This document shows positions 1 through 9,166 of a DNA stretch of 64,000 nt, piece by piece. Both the position numbers and the translations under genes were made by a program. Source of the stretch: Lentisphaerae bacterium GWF2_57_35 (GTDB taxonomy: Bacteria; Verrucomicrobiota; Kiritimatiellia; CAIQIC01; GWF2-57-35); NCBI GenBank assembly GCA_001804865.1, contig MHBK01000055.1, positions 233,614-297,613 of the forward strand, in the 5' to 3' direction. The first letter of the stretch is position 1. The number at the start of each line of letters is the position of its first letter. The notes beneath the pieces were generated by a model. The model saw only the letters and a program-made list of their open reading frames with translations. It searched no databases and was not told the origin of the DNA.

Positions 1-370
1 CGCCATGTCCGGTGGAGGCCTGAACGAAATCCATGTAGATTTCATCCAGATCGGGGCGTTCTTCGCGGTCGACCTTGATGCTGACGAAATGGGCATTCAG
101 CAGGCGCGCGATTTCGGCATTTTCGAAGGACTCCCGTTCCATGACGTGGCACCAATGGCACGTTGAGTACCCAATACTCAGGAATATCGGCATATTCTCC
201 GTTTGGGCCTTTTGAAAGGCCTCGACGCCCCAAGGATACCAATCGACGGGATTGTGTTTGTGTTGGAGAAGGTAAGGCGATTTTTCCAAGGCAAGCCGGT
301 TTACGCGGGAATGGTCTTTTGGCTCGTCCTTCTTTGACGCCGGGGATTTATGGTTGTTTGTTGAGGCCAT
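1..370 (-). CDS. YyaL/DUF255 thioredoxin-domain protein, N-terminal part
   Basis: The frame runs off the left edge, so only the first 123 residues are seen, read leftward from an ATG at 370. After about 25 polar residues comes the family signature [18 protein letters not shown], then the thioredoxin-like motif [14 protein letters not shown] with its CxxC pair, then [14 protein letters not shown]. These are diagnostic of the YyaL (SPATA20, DUF255) family, proteins of about 600-700 residues with an N-terminal thioredoxin-like domain and a C-terminal alpha/alpha toroid. Their biochemical role is not settled. No signal peptide is seen, so the protein is probably cytoplasmic. It is divergent from the gene starting at 600. 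Confidence 0.9.
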   Translation of the reverse strand, partial: MASTNNHKSPASKKDEPKDHSRVNRLALEKSPYLLQHKHNPVDWYPWGVEAFQKAQTENMPIFLSIGYSTCHWCHVMERESFENAEIARLLNAHFVSIKVDREERPDLDEIYMDFVQASTGHG

Positions 371-599
371 TTGAGTCGCTCCGGCACATTGTAAAAAGCT
401 CTTTCGATCCTTTGCTTCCTTCCTCTGCAAAGTATCCCGATTTTTGGAATAAGCAAATTCCGGGTCGGGAACAGTGGCAAAATCGGTTTTTGTGCTTTAT
501 TTTTGGGGGTCGCCGGCTCGAAAGATGGAATTGTCCGGATGGCGGCTTGTGTCTCGTGCATCGTTAGGTAAACTTGGCGTACAGGAAGGGAGCCCGTAC

Positions 600-1781
600 G
601 TGGTCAGAGATATACAATTCATTCTAGATCGGTTGCCGACGATTCGGCAGACCGCGGACGAGCTCCGCGATACGCTGTTGGCCAATCTGATCATGATCGG
701 CGAGATCCCGGCCCCAACCTTTAACGAGGCGGCCCGTGTCCAATTTCTCCTTCAACGATTTACGGAATGCGGCTTGCAGAACTGTTCCGCCGACGAAAAG
801 GGCAATGGCATCGGGCTTCTGCCCGGGGCCGATCCTGCGCGCACCATTTTGCTCAGCGCTCCGGTCGATACCTTTGTCTCGGACGATGTCGATCAAGCCA
901 TCCAGCTCGAAAAGGACCGGGTTATCGGGCCGTTTGTCGGCGACAATTGTCTGGCTTTGGCCGCCATGACTTCACTGCCCACCTTGCTCGATCGGCTCCA
1001 GATTCATCTGAAGTCCCATGTCATCTTTCTGGCCGCGGCACAGAGCTTGAATCGGGGCAATCTGGGAGGACTTCGCTTTTTCCTGGCGCACCCGCCCTGG
1101 CCCATTGTAAACGGAATCTGTCTGGAAGGCGTTCAATTGGGAAGGTTGAATCACATCTGTCTGGGCATGCGGCGCGGCGAAATCGTCTGCCGTTTGCCGG
1201 ATAATTATGATTGGATGCAATTCGGTAAATCGGGCTCCATCGTGCCCATGTCGGACGTCATCTCTCAAATCAGCCGGATTTCTCTACCGCAACGGCCTCT
1301 GACAAGCTTGGTGCTCGGTTCCATTCATGGCGGCATTTCCTATCACAATATTGCGCGCGAGACCCGGTTGGGGTTCGAACTGCGCAGCGAATCGTCCGAG
1401 ATTCTCACGCGGATCGAAGAGGAGATCCGCGATATTACCCTGTCGGAGGCATCCCGCACCGGGATGCAATTCGAGCTGGATATTTTTACGCGGCGGGAGC
1501 CGGGCGGCATTGGCATTTCCCATCCGCTGGTCAAGAGCGCGCAAGCCATACAGGAGAAGCTGGAAATCGTTCCCATGCTCTATAGCACCACCTCGGCGTT
1601 AGCGGCGCATTGCGATCTGCGCATACCTTCCGTCACGCTGGGCATCACCATGGGCGAGCGAAGCCACGAATTGGATGAGATCAAGGAATGGGCGCCTCTT
1701 CCGCCCATGGCGCAGGGGATGGCTCAGTTGGTGGGGCTCCTGCTGGCGATCGATGGAGGGCTCTGCGATGACGTCAAATGA
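600..1781 (+). CDS. M20-like metallohydrolase homologue with lost metal ligands
   Basis: A 393-residue protein. GTG at 600 is chosen because AGGAAGGG lies 9 bases upstream; the frame is open further up but without a better site. The fold pattern is that of M20 peptidases (acetylornithine deacetylase, PepT): an N-terminal helix region, ILLSAPVDT where the metal-binding HxD strand would be, GPFVGDNCLALAA for the second metal site, and a C-terminal SHELDEIKEW resembling the last His/Glu site. The first His is Pro and the central Glu pair reads QS, so most metal ligands are gone while the last His remains. It overlaps gpgS by 14 bases, implying co-translation. A non-catalytic or altered role in the same pathway is inference. 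Confidence 0.65.
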   Translation: MVRDIQFILDRLPTIRQTADELRDTLLANLIMIGEIPAPTFNEAARVQFLLQRFTECGLQNCSADEKGNGIGLLPGADPARTILLSAPVDTFVSDDVDQAIQLEKDRVIGPFVGDNCLALAAMTSLPTLLDRLQIHLKSHVIFLAAAQSLNRGNLGGLRFFLAHPPWPIVNGICLEGVQLGRLNHICLGMRRGEIVCRLPDNYDWMQFGKSGSIVPMSDVISQISRISLPQRPLTSLVLGSIHGGISYHNIARETRLGFELRSESSEILTRIEEEIRDITLSEASRTGMQFELDIFTRREPGGIGISHPLVKSAQAIQEKLEIVPMLYSTTSALAAHCDLRIPSVTLGITMGERSHELDEIKEWAPLPPMAQGMAQLVGLLLAIDGGLCDDVK

Positions 1782-2745
1782 ATGGCTCAAAACAAATACT
1801 TTTCATCATTCCAACTTCTGGGATTTGAAGAAGCTGGTCGAGATCAAACAACAGCAGGGGCTGAGCATCTCGCTGTGCATCCCGACCCTGAACGAGGAGA
1901 AAACGATTGCCAAGGAAATCGTTCTCTTCAAGTCCGAGTTGATTAGCCGGTATCCCTTGTTGGACGAAATTGCCGTGATCGATTCCGGTTCAACCGACCG
2001 GACCCGCGAGGTGGCGGCCGCTTTTGGCGCAAACACGTACCTTTCCTCGGAAATTCTTCCCGAACTAGGCGAAAAAAAAGGCAAAGGCGAAAACTTGTGG
2101 AAAGCCATTTATCAATTGAAGGGCGACATCATTGTCTATGTGGACGCCGACATTAAAAACATTCGCCCGCATTTTGCCTATGGCTTGATTGGACCCTTGC
2201 TGACCCGCCCGGAGATTAAATACGTCAAAGCCTTTTACGACAGACCCCTGGTGTTTTCTCAGGGCGTGCGGCCTTCCAGCGGCGGGCGCGTCACGGAAAT
2301 CCTGGTGAGGCCCCTGTTCTCGCTGTTTTTTCCCGAGTTGAGCCAGTTGATCCAGCCGCTGTCCGGCGAATACGCCGTGCGGCGCGAGGTATTGGAATCG
2401 ATTCCTTTTCCCATCGGGTATGGGGTGGAGACCTCGCACCTGATCGATGTATTTCATAAATGGGGCATTTCAGCTTTTGCCCAGACGGATCTCGATCAAC
2501 GAGTGCACCGGAATCAACCCACCACCGATTTGGGAAAAATGGCCTTTGCGATCCTTCGAACCTTTTTGTCCCGCATGCAGTCGTTGGGCATGATTCTGGA
2601 ATTGCCGGAACTAAATACCATCTTGCGCCAATTCCAGGCGCGCAATAATGCCTACGAACAAATTCTTTGGGAAGTCATCGAGGAAGAGCGCCCGCCCATG
2701 ATGGATATTTCTGCGTACCGCGAAAAATTCGGACGGACCGCATGA
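1768..2745 (+). CDS. gpgS: Glucosyl-3-phosphoglycerate synthase
   Basis: A 325-residue GT81 enzyme that transfers glucose from an NDP-glucose to 3-phosphoglycerate, the first step to glucosylglycerate-type solutes. Visible family features are CIPTLNEE at the nucleotide-binding strand, GEKKGKGENLWKA, the metal-binding YVDADIKN (DxD), QPLSGEYAVRRE, GYGVETSHLID and HRNQPTTDLG. The start at 1768 has GGAGGG seven bases upstream; the longer open frame overlaps the previous gene far more. It overlaps its upstream neighbour by 14 bases and the downstream glycosyltransferase by ATGA, so the three form a tight operon. No phosphatase (GpgP) is seen nearby. Confidence 0.88.
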   Translation: MTSNEWLKTNTFHHSNFWDLKKLVEIKQQQGLSISLCIPTLNEEKTIAKEIVLFKSELISRYPLLDEIAVIDSGSTDRTREVAAAFGANTYLSSEILPELGEKKGKGENLWKAIYQLKGDIIVYVDADIKNIRPHFAYGLIGPLLTRPEIKYVKAFYDRPLVFSQGVRPSSGGRVTEILVRPLFSLFFPELSQLIQPLSGEYAVRREVLESIPFPIGYGVETSHLIDVFHKWGISAFAQTDLDQRVHRNQPTTDLGKMAFAILRTFLSRMQSLGMILELPELNTILRQFQARNNAYEQILWEVIEEERPPMMDISAYREKFGRTA

Positions 2746-4205
2746 CGGCCGGGCTGAAGGTGGCGGTTGTGCATTACCACCTCCACCCCGGAGGCGTGAC
2801 GCGAGTAGTCCAAAACGCCATTAAATCTTTAACCGGTCAGGACGTTCGTTTCGCCGTGCTGTCGGGCGAACCGGTGGTCGAAAGTTTTGGAGAAGGCGTG
2901 GCGGTAGGCGTCGTCGAGGGGTTGGGCTATGCCCAGTCCGACGAACGGGAAGCCGGCGAAGAACTGCTGCCGCGAATGGACGCGGCAGCGCGCCAGGCAT
3001 TGGGTGGAGCCCCCGATCTTTGGCACATCCACAATCATTCTCTGGGAAAGAATGCCGCCTTGCCCGAATTTGTTTCCCGGCTGGCGCATCGCGGCGACCG
3101 GCTTCTACTGCAAATTCATGATTTTGCGGAGGACGGCCGACCCGGGAATTATCGTTTTCTTCTGGAGCATTTGACCCAACGACCCCTGGATGCTCTGCTC
3201 TATCCTCAGGCCTCTCATGTCCATTATGCCGTTCTGAACGAACGCGACGAACGTATCCTGCGCGATGCAGGCGCGAGGTCGGACTCGCTGCATCTCCTGC
3301 CGAACCCGATCGCTTTGGATATTCCGGCATCCGCTCCTGAAGAAGCTTCCGACGAATCCCGGTCGCTGCACCTGTATCCGACGCGCGGCATTCGCCGAAA
3401 AAACCTTGGCGAGTTTTTGTTCTGGGCCGCCTTGGCGAAGCCCCAGGAACGTTTTGCCGCAACGCTCGCGCCTAAAAATCCTCGCGCGCTTCCCATCTAC
3501 AACGATTGGGTGGCTTTTGCCGCCCGCTGCCGGTTGCCGGTTCAATTCAATGTTGGGGCCGATCCGTCGGTTTCGTTTGTAGCGCTGCTGCAGTCCGCGC
3601 GGGACATCGTCACCACCAGTGTGGCGGAAGGCTTTGGCCTGGCTTTTTTAGAGCCGTGGCTGGCTGGGCGCGCCGTGGTGGGACGCAACCTGCCGGAAAT
3701 AACGGGTTCGTTTCAAGCCGCGGGAGTGGAGCTCTCCAAGCTCTATGATCGTCTCGATATCCCCGCAGACTGGGTTGGACGCGAACCGCTCCGATCCCGC
3801 GTGGCCGTGGCTTTGGGAAAGAGCAGGGGCGCCTACGGACAACCAACCACGAAACATGAAATCGACCGGGCGCTCTCCGCGATGATCGTCAACGATCAAG
3901 TTGATTTCGGACGCCTGGATGAAGAGTTGCAGCAGAAAATAATCGAACGGCTCCTGCGTGCACCTGCCGAACGACAGTCTTTTAACCAACAACTATCGCC
4001 CCAGCCAGTCTTGCCTGAAATCATTCAACGAAATCGCGACATCGTTCAACAGGCCTTTTCCTTGGAAGCCTATGGCCGGAAGCTGTCCGGCCTCTACCAG
4101 GCAACGGTTTCATCGCCGGTCAGCGAGACCGCTCCCCTGGCCGAAGGCCGTCTCCTGGAAGGATTCCTTAGTCCCGAGCGCTTCTTCTTGTTGCGGACCG
4201 CATGA
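2742..4205 (+). CDS. GT4-type glycosyltransferase
   Basis: A 487-residue GT-B fold glycosyltransferase. The N-terminus VAVVHYHLHPGGVTRVV is the glycine-rich loop typical of GT4 enzymes; the C-terminal half holds SVAEGFGLAFLEPWLAGRAV, matching the E-x7-E donor-binding region. ATG at 2742 overlaps the gpgS stop. Coupling to gpgS suggests it extends glucosyl-(phospho)glycerate, as mannosylglucosyl-phosphoglycerate synthases do in other bacteria, but the donor and acceptor cannot be read from the sequence. The last 100 residues beyond the GT-B domain are not recognised. Confidence 0.78.
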   Translation: MTAGLKVAVVHYHLHPGGVTRVVQNAIKSLTGQDVRFAVLSGEPVVESFGEGVAVGVVEGLGYAQSDEREAGEELLPRMDAAARQALGGAPDLWHIHNHSLGKNAALPEFVSRLAHRGDRLLLQIHDFAEDGRPGNYRFLLEHLTQRPLDALLYPQASHVHYAVLNERDERILRDAGARSDSLHLLPNPIALDIPASAPEEASDESRSLHLYPTRGIRRKNLGEFLFWAALAKPQERFAATLAPKNPRALPIYNDWVAFAARCRLPVQFNVGADPSVSFVALLQSARDIVTTSVAEGFGLAFLEPWLAGRAVVGRNLPEITGSFQAAGVELSKLYDRLDIPADWVGREPLRSRVAVALGKSRGAYGQPTTKHEIDRALSAMIVNDQVDFGRLDEELQQKIIERLLRAPAERQSFNQQLSPQPVLPEIIQRNRDIVQQAFSLEAYGRKLSGLYQATVSSPVSETAPLAEGRLLEGFLSPERFFLLRTA

Positions 4206-4213
4206 TCTTTTTT

Positions 4214-4237
4214 GGAGACGGGGCGACCTCGCCCCGG
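4214..4237 (+). repeat. REP-like hairpin, GGAG foot
   Basis: GGAG followed by an inverted repeat, GGGGCGA paired with TCGCCCC. The same hairpin core reappears, with different flanks, at about 49990-50005. Confidence 0.5.
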
Positions 4238-4252
4238 TCTTTTATACACAAA

Positions 4253-4271
4253 TTTTCCAACCATTGGAAAA
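4253..4271. repeat. 19-bp TTGGAAAA palindrome, single copy
   Basis: A perfect 8-bp inverted repeat, TTTTCCAA-N3-TTGGAAAA, identical in its arms to three copies before hypA (36679-36759). Here it follows the GT4 gene stop. Confidence 0.7.
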
Positions 4272-4400
4272 GCATGCCCGGGCAATTTGCGCTGTCGATG
4301 TTGTGCTGCGATAAGCCCTCAAAGGAAAGGTCTGAACTCCTCGCGAGGCAGAAGGCATCCCGATACGGCCGCAATCTAAGGACGCGGCTCTTTGTCGCGG

Positions 4401-4425
4401 GTAGGGCGGCCATTCCGCTGGCCGC
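4401..4425 (+). repeat. REP-like hairpin, GTAG foot
   Basis: GTAGGGCGGCCATTCCGC continues into GGCCGC, giving a GCGGCCA/TGGCCGC-type stem around a TTCC loop. It shares foot and loop with copies at 6639, 39430 and 43591. Confidence 0.6.
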
Positions 4426-4539
4426 TTCTTCGGACGCGAGTTGGGCATCCTTCCGTAACCATCGATCAGATAATCCGAAAAGCTCTCTTTTTACAGGAAC
4501 ATGTTCAGGATTGCGATTATGAGTACGAGGTGGAGAAAG

Positions 4540-6462
4540 CTAGGGCTCGACAGCGATCCAGTCGAGCCACGAATTGGCGGGCGGGTTGCCGGAACGGATG
4601 TACTCGTACCGAGTGCCGTCCTTGTTTATGTAGAGGATGGCGGGTGTGCCGTGTATTTCCGCCATCTGGGGGAAAATGCCCGTTGCTCCGTTGGTCGCGA
4701 GCGTGATCGGAGCGTCCCACCAGAAGCTGTCCACTCCGTTCGTCGATGGGGAACGGACGAGGACCAGGTCGCTGTTGTCCCCGTCGTAGTAGCAGACCGC
4801 GGGATAACCGCCGAATGTGCCGAGCTGACAAAGTGCCGCATCGACCGCCGCGGTGTTCACGAAGGCTGCATCCCCCCAGGATGAACCGACACTGTCGAAC
4901 GCCCGGTAGTAGAACAGCACGTTGGTGGCTCCGCTTAGGTACAATCGAAATACGACGGCGGGCCGTCCCCCGATTTCTGCGAGCGCGACGCCGACCCCGG
5001 AGTCGTCATCCGGGACAATAAGCTGCGGTGTATCCCACACGCTGCCTTGGGTATTCAGCGCCCTCGCATACCAAAGGTCATTGGACACGTCTTCATAGTA
5101 GGCAATGGCCGGGTTCTCATCGATGACCGCCATCGAGAGATACTCGCCGGGGTCTCCGTTGGAGTCGACCGTTACCACATTCCAGTCGATGGCGTTCGTG
5201 CCCGCCACGGTATCCGAGTAGGCGTATCGCAGTTCGTTGAAAGTCCCATTCTGGTAGGCGATCGCGGGATGGCCATCCACCTCAAGCAGGCTGCTGTTCT
5301 GACCGCCGCCGGAGTCCGAATCGACAACCACCGAATCGCCCCAGTTCGTGCCGTTCACGTCGAGGGCTCGCAGGTATCTCAGCACGTCGTTCGTATCCCG
5401 GTAGCATATGGCGGGCCGCCCCCCGATGACCGACATGGAGAGACATGAGTACAGGTTGTCCGCATCGCTCACGACGGTCATCGGATTGTTCCACTCGATC
5501 CCGAAGGGATCTGCCGCGCGTACATAATGGATCGTATTGCTGTAGCGAAGCGCAAGAGCGGCAGCCGGTCGACCATTCACAAGCGCGAGAGCCGGTTTGG
5601 CATAACCGAGCGAGGTGAATTCCAGAAATCCCACCGTTTCATGCGTGTACTCAATGCCAACGATGAAATGGTTGGTGTTCCTGTCGATGACGGCTGCGCC
5701 GTTCTCCGCGGCAAAGACCCGATTCGTCGTCGTCACCCCGAATGTCACAATGGGTTCGGAGGCGAAGTCGATCGCGAACGTGATGGTGGTCTGTGTCACG
5801 GCCCGGCTGAAGTCGTAGATATTCGTCCGGGCAAGAAGTTCCATGTTGAGCCGTCCGGATTCGTAGCCCTTGATAAGCTGTAGCCTTCCGACAGCGTCCG
5901 ACCCGATCTTGGCGATCGTGACGGCGCCGTTAGCGATTTGCGGCGACCCGATCGCCCCGAAGGCGATGTTCTCGCTGTGGATCGCCCCGAAGGCGATGTT
6001 GTTGCTGTTGACGGCGTTGTTGGCGAGCTGCACCGAGCCGACAGCGCCATGGGCAATCATCGCCGAAGTGATCGCGCCGGTGCTGACGCCCTGTGCCTTG
6101 ATGGAATAAGCAACGGATGCGATGCGCTCGCGGGGCTTCAGCGCGGTTCCGTTAACGTGGATCTCGATCCAGACTTCCTGGCTGGTGAACGCGGCTTTCA
6201 GATTCCCGGAGTAGGTGTTGTCGCCAAGGAAGGTTGAGTAAAGCCCGTCCACCACATCGACAACGTTCGAATCGGCGTAGAGCAGGGACCCGCCGCTCTC
6301 CGCATCAAAGAGCTGCAGATCGAGGCCGATCTGACCGTTAATCAGGTTGCTTCCATTCAGCAGTTTTCCCTGGTAGTTGATCAGGGTCGGAACCTGGCCC
6401 AGCGCCGTGCAGCCCATCGCGAACAGCGCACAGACGTTTAGTGTCATCAGGACTCGTTTCAT
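4540..6462 (-). CDS. Secreted coil-plus-propeller repeat protein
   Basis: 640 residues from an ATG at 6462 preceded by AGAAGGAGA. The N-terminus MKRVLMTLNVCALFAMG is a signal peptide. Next is an INYQGKLLNG segment and a domain of about 90 residues common in secreted PVC and related proteins, then short repeats of the form IAFGAIxSENIAFGAIGSPQIANGA (residues about 150-210) that look like a trimeric coil or beta-solenoid of tail-fibre type. Residues about 295-640 contain six or more repeats of about 50 residues with GRPAIxYxDxxxxDLxYxRA and WGxPxxV motifs, expected to form a beta-propeller. No catalytic motif is seen. A surface-exposed binding or adhesion role is inference. Confidence 0.75.
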   Translation of the reverse strand: MKRVLMTLNVCALFAMGCTALGQVPTLINYQGKLLNGSNLINGQIGLDLQLFDAESGGSLLYADSNVVDVVDGLYSTFLGDNTYSGNLKAAFTSQEVWIEIHVNGTALKPRERIASVAYSIKAQGVSTGAITSAMIAHGAVGSVQLANNAVNSNNIAFGAIHSENIAFGAIGSPQIANGAVTIAKIGSDAVGRLQLIKGYESGRLNMELLARTNIYDFSRAVTQTTITFAIDFASEPIVTFGVTTTNRVFAAENGAAVIDRNTNHFIVGIEYTHETVGFLEFTSLGYAKPALALVNGRPAAALALRYSNTIHYVRAADPFGIEWNNPMTVVSDADNLYSCLSMSVIGGRPAICYRDTNDVLRYLRALDVNGTNWGDSVVVDSDSGGGQNSSLLEVDGHPAIAYQNGTFNELRYAYSDTVAGTNAIDWNVVTVDSNGDPGEYLSMAVIDENPAIAYYEDVSNDLWYARALNTQGSVWDTPQLIVPDDDSGVGVALAEIGGRPAVVFRLYLSGATNVLFYYRAFDSVGSSWGDAAFVNTAAVDAALCQLGTFGGYPAVCYYDGDNSDLVLVRSPSTNGVDSFWWDAPITLATNGATGIFPQMAEIHGTPAILYINKDGTRYEYIRSGNPPANSWLDWIAVEP

Positions 6463-6919
6463 ATCCCAATCTCCTTCTGCAAACGGCGAGGGCAACAAGA
6501 TGTAATCGGAGATTACGCGGGCATGGCGAACTAGTCAATGCCGGAAGCCTCCGCGTGTTGACGGTGGGAGGGCGCATCCTGACACGGCCGCAACAGCGGA
6601 CGGCGACGGAGCGCCGTCCCTACCTTTTTTTGCCGTGGGTAGGGCGCTCACTCCGCTGAGCGCCTTCTAATCCTCATACAAGAAAAAGAAAGGGGAGAAC
6701 AATCGCAAGAACGGCAATCCCTGCCTGGCTTGCAAGTTGGCCAAAGCGGTTTGGCATGTGATGAACGGAAAAGATCGTCTCAAACCAGATGAGTGACCCC
6801 AATGGGCGCCAATGGGCGGGGAGACTGGCGTCGGCGGTGATCAAAGATTCTGGCCCTTGTTTTTCAGCTCCGTCAGCTGCGTGGAGCGCGCGTCTTCTTC
6901 CCAGCTGTGTTGTTATGCG
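6463..6919. other. Intergenic region with an inverted REP pair
   Basis: About 457 bases between leftward genes. It contains the divergent REP pair at 6597-6664. The rest, more AT-rich, shows no convincing coding frame. Confidence 0.5.
6597..6664. repeat. Divergent pair of REP-like hairpins
   Basis: The left member (6597-6624) reads GTAGGGACGGCGCTCCGTCG on the minus strand; the right member (6639-6664) reads GTAGGGCGCTCACTCCGCTG on the plus strand. Both have a GTAGGG foot and a CTCCG loop, but the stems differ and each pairs with itself. This is the arrangement of a bacterial interspersed mosaic element. Confidence 0.65.
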
Positions 6920-7315
6920 CTATCTGTCTCGCACTGTTCCGCAGGACAAGCAATTGGGTCTGTGAACGCAAACCAGCTCTCCACAGGTTGCGCAAAGCCA
7001 GCGCGTGTTTTCGTTCTTAACAAACTGCCTGATTCCCAACTCCTCTATCTGCACCAGATTCTCTATCATGCTCATGCCGTATTTTGTCCGATATCTCTTG
7101 TCGAGTTGCTTCAATCTTCGACACGGAAATGAAGCGCATGAACCACAGTACTTGCTCTTCCGTTTAGTGCACAATCGAAGAACGCATTTCCTGCTGCACT
7201 TCGTGTTCGCAGTCAGGCATCCATCGCATTTGTTCTTGGCGCGAACATATCCAATGCAAAGACGACAGTTCATTCCACATGGCGCGATGTCAGATAATTT
7301 GATTTGTGCTGTCAT
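6920..7315 (-). CDS. Cysteine-rich DUF3795-type protein
   Basis: 131 residues from the ATG at 7315, which has GGAGA just upstream; the frame is open further but that extension is not protein-like. The start IAPCGMNCRLCIGYVR and further cysteines in KCDGCLTANTKCSRKC and YCGSCASFPCRRL match the small Cys-rich DUF3795 family, presumed zinc-binding. At the C-terminus are WLCATCGELVCVHRPNC and one more Cys pair. Function is unknown. The surrounding sequence is noticeably more AT-rich than its neighbours, which could mean recent acquisition. Confidence 0.7.
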   Translation of the reverse strand: MTAQIKLSDIAPCGMNCRLCIGYVRAKNKCDGCLTANTKCSRKCVLRLCTKRKSKYCGSCASFPCRRLKQLDKRYRTKYGMSMIENLVQIEELGIRQFVKNENTRWLCATCGELVCVHRPNCLSCGTVRDR

Positions 7316-7639
7316 GGGGTCTCCATTGATTCGCAGAACGTCAGCCTCCACAGGCGGCGAGGCTTCGCGCCGTATGCTCTGGGGCTTTGTTTGCCAATTA
7401 ATTACATTCCTTGGGGCATTGGGGACACGTCTCGACTTACACATATATCTCTTATCATCATTCTGAACTCCCATCACCATTGGCGACAGATGCGTCGTTG
7501 TCGATAGTCGAGACATGGCCTCATTGCCTTGTGTACGCCCAGCATGGGTGCAAGCTCAAGGGTTAAAGTCTCTTGCAGGAGGTCAGAATAAATGAATTGT
7601 TAGTGAAAGGCAAGGTTGGAACCGTGAGGTTCCGGCTGA

Positions 7640-7756
7640 GGGGTGCATCTTGACTGCCCCTCCTCAACGTCTGGCACTGGAAAGAAGCCACCGGCTTACG
7701 CCGGCAGCTACGTAGCCTATTCATATGCGCGGAGGCAGTCAAGATGCACCCCCGGC
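7640..7756. repeat. Inverted repeat flanking about 70 bp, MITE-like
   Basis: The arm GGTGCATCTTGACTGCC near 7645 recurs inverted as GGCAGTCAAGATGCACC near 7735, with a few further matching bases on each side. The interior holds a GTAG-foot hairpin. No target duplication could be defined. Confidence 0.55.
7687..7711 (-). repeat. REP-like hairpin, GTAG foot
   Basis: On the minus strand GTAGCTGCCGGCGTAAGCCG continues to GTGGC, a stem of CCGGC/GCCGG around GTAA with the GTAG foot. Confidence 0.55.
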
Positions 7757-7897
7757 TGAGCCGGAGCGAAGCGGAGACAGGCCAATCGAAGAGTGGGGGC
7801 GAGTCTTCGAGCGGCAACGAAGTCTGCATCCAACTTGCGAACTCACGAACATAAACTCCATAAATGGCTCAGCCAGAGGGCGATGCAGACCTCTTCG

Positions 7898-9157
7898 TTA
7901 CTCTGCCTGAATCTCGTAGAAGCGGGTCGGGACGCTGCCGACGGTAACGGTATAAGCGTTTACCGGAGGATGCGCCATCAAGTGAGACACGTGGTTGCTA
8001 AAGGGCAGGAAGAGGTTGGTCCTGGCGTTTAGGGCGTAGGTTTTGCCCGTCACACTCGACCACTGCAGGACGAGGCTCCCGGTTGCGGCCCCTTTGGTTG
8101 CGCCCAATAGCGCGAAAACGGACGCCGCTTGCAAGGGGTCGGTGCCGGCATACGCCTCGCTGCCGTCGTTGGAGCCATCGTGATCGGAATCCGAGTCGGC
8201 AGGATTCGTATGCAGGCCGTACAACTCGTTTGTGTCCGACAGTCCGTCGCCATCCGAATCCTTGCTGCTTCCGAGCAAAACATACTCGTACGCGCCGATG
8301 TCGATCAGGGCAACGACGCCCGTGGCCCATCCGACGAGCGGGCGTCCCACGCGGTCCACGTCCAGGCTCGGGTATCCGAGGTTATGGCCGGCGTCGATGC
8401 ACGGCGAAGACGCCATGAGGCGGTAATTGCCCGACAGCGGGGCGACGAACTGCGGGTCCTGCGTCATGGAGCCCGGTTCCGCCAGGGTGGGGATGCAGCA
8501 GTGGTCCAGCGCTACGGTCTCGAGATCGTTGGCGAACAAGTCGGATCCGTCCATCTCGGCCGAATTAAGCGCCACAATGCAGTTGCGCACTTCCGAGGTC
8601 CCTTCCTGCGAATCCAGAAAGAGTCCTCCACCGAAATCCACGGCCTGGTTGCTGACGATGGTGCAGTTCTCGATTTGGGCTCCGGCGGCATAGATTCCGC
8701 CTCCTACGGAAGACGAGTTGTTGCGGGTCACCAGACAGTTGCGCAGGCGTCCCCGGTAGAGGTACGCCCCGGCGCCGGTCGAACCGGAGTTGCTGACGAT
8801 CACGCAGTTTTGGAGCAGACCGTCGAAAAGGATCACGCCCGAGCCGCCGCTGGCGCCGCGGATGGTGAAGCCATCGACCACGGCGTTGGAGTGATCGATC
8901 ATGAGGCAATGGTCGACGTTTCCGCCGCCATCCAGAATGGCGGCCGCGGGCCCGTTGACCGAATGCAATCGGATGCCATACGAGATGTGCGCGGCGGACC
9001 TCATGGGGTAAACGCCGTTTGTCACAATAACCTCCGTGCCGCTGCCGAGGTATGGCAACAGGTCCATGATGTTTGTGGCGGCCGATGCCCAATGGGAATA
9101 CGGGGGTATGTTCCCGCCCGAGGGCGCCACGTACATTCGCGATGCGATGGGCCGCAC
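7898..9157 (-). CDS. Beta-helix protein with thrombospondin type-3 repeats, lacking a signal peptide
   Basis: 419 residues from a GTG at 9157. MYVAPSGGNIPPYSHWASAA begins a right-handed beta-helix of the DUF1565/choice-of-anchor type, seen as repeated NCxVxxN and GGGIYxxGxxIENCTIVSN rungs to about residue 290. Calcium-binding thrombospondin type-3 repeats follow (DSDGDGLSDTNELYG, DSDSDHDGSNDGSEAYAGTD, about 305-345), then an 80-residue C-terminal domain seen in related secreted proteins. Such proteins are exported, yet no signal peptide exists: the frame continues upstream only through a TAG into the DUF7453-like fragment. It may be a non-functional chimera. Confidence 0.6.
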   Translation of the reverse strand: MRPIASRMYVAPSGGNIPPYSHWASAATNIMDLLPYLGSGTEVIVTNGVYPMRSAAHISYGIRLHSVNGPAAAILDGGGNVDHCLMIDHSNAVVDGFTIRGASGGSGVILFDGLLQNCVIVSNSGSTGAGAYLYRGRLRNCLVTRNNSSSVGGGIYAAGAQIENCTIVSNQAVDFGGGLFLDSQEGTSEVRNCIVALNSAEMDGSDLFANDLETVALDHCCIPTLAEPGSMTQDPQFVAPLSGNYRLMASSPCIDAGHNLGYPSLDVDRVGRPLVGWATGVVALIDIGAYEYVLLGSSKDSDGDGLSDTNELYGLHTNPADSDSDHDGSNDGSEAYAGTDPLQAASVFALLGATKGAATGSLVLQWSSVTGKTYALNARTNLFLPFSNHVSHLMAHPPVNAYTVTVGSVPTRFYEIQAE

Positions 9158-9166
9158 GGTAAACGA

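Larger units (their letters stand above)
4206..4539. other. Intergenic region with palindromes
   Basis: About 330 bases between the stops of two convergent genes. It holds two REP-like hairpins (4214-4237 and 4401-4425) and one 19-bp TTGGAAAA palindrome (4253-4271). No reading frame resembling a protein was found. Confidence 0.6.
7316..7897. other. Intergenic region with inverted repeat and nested REP
   Basis: About 580 bases. The identifiable content is an inverted repeat with arms at 7640-7663 and 7731-7756, enclosing a REP-like hairpin at 7687-7711. No credible gene is seen. Confidence 0.5.
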
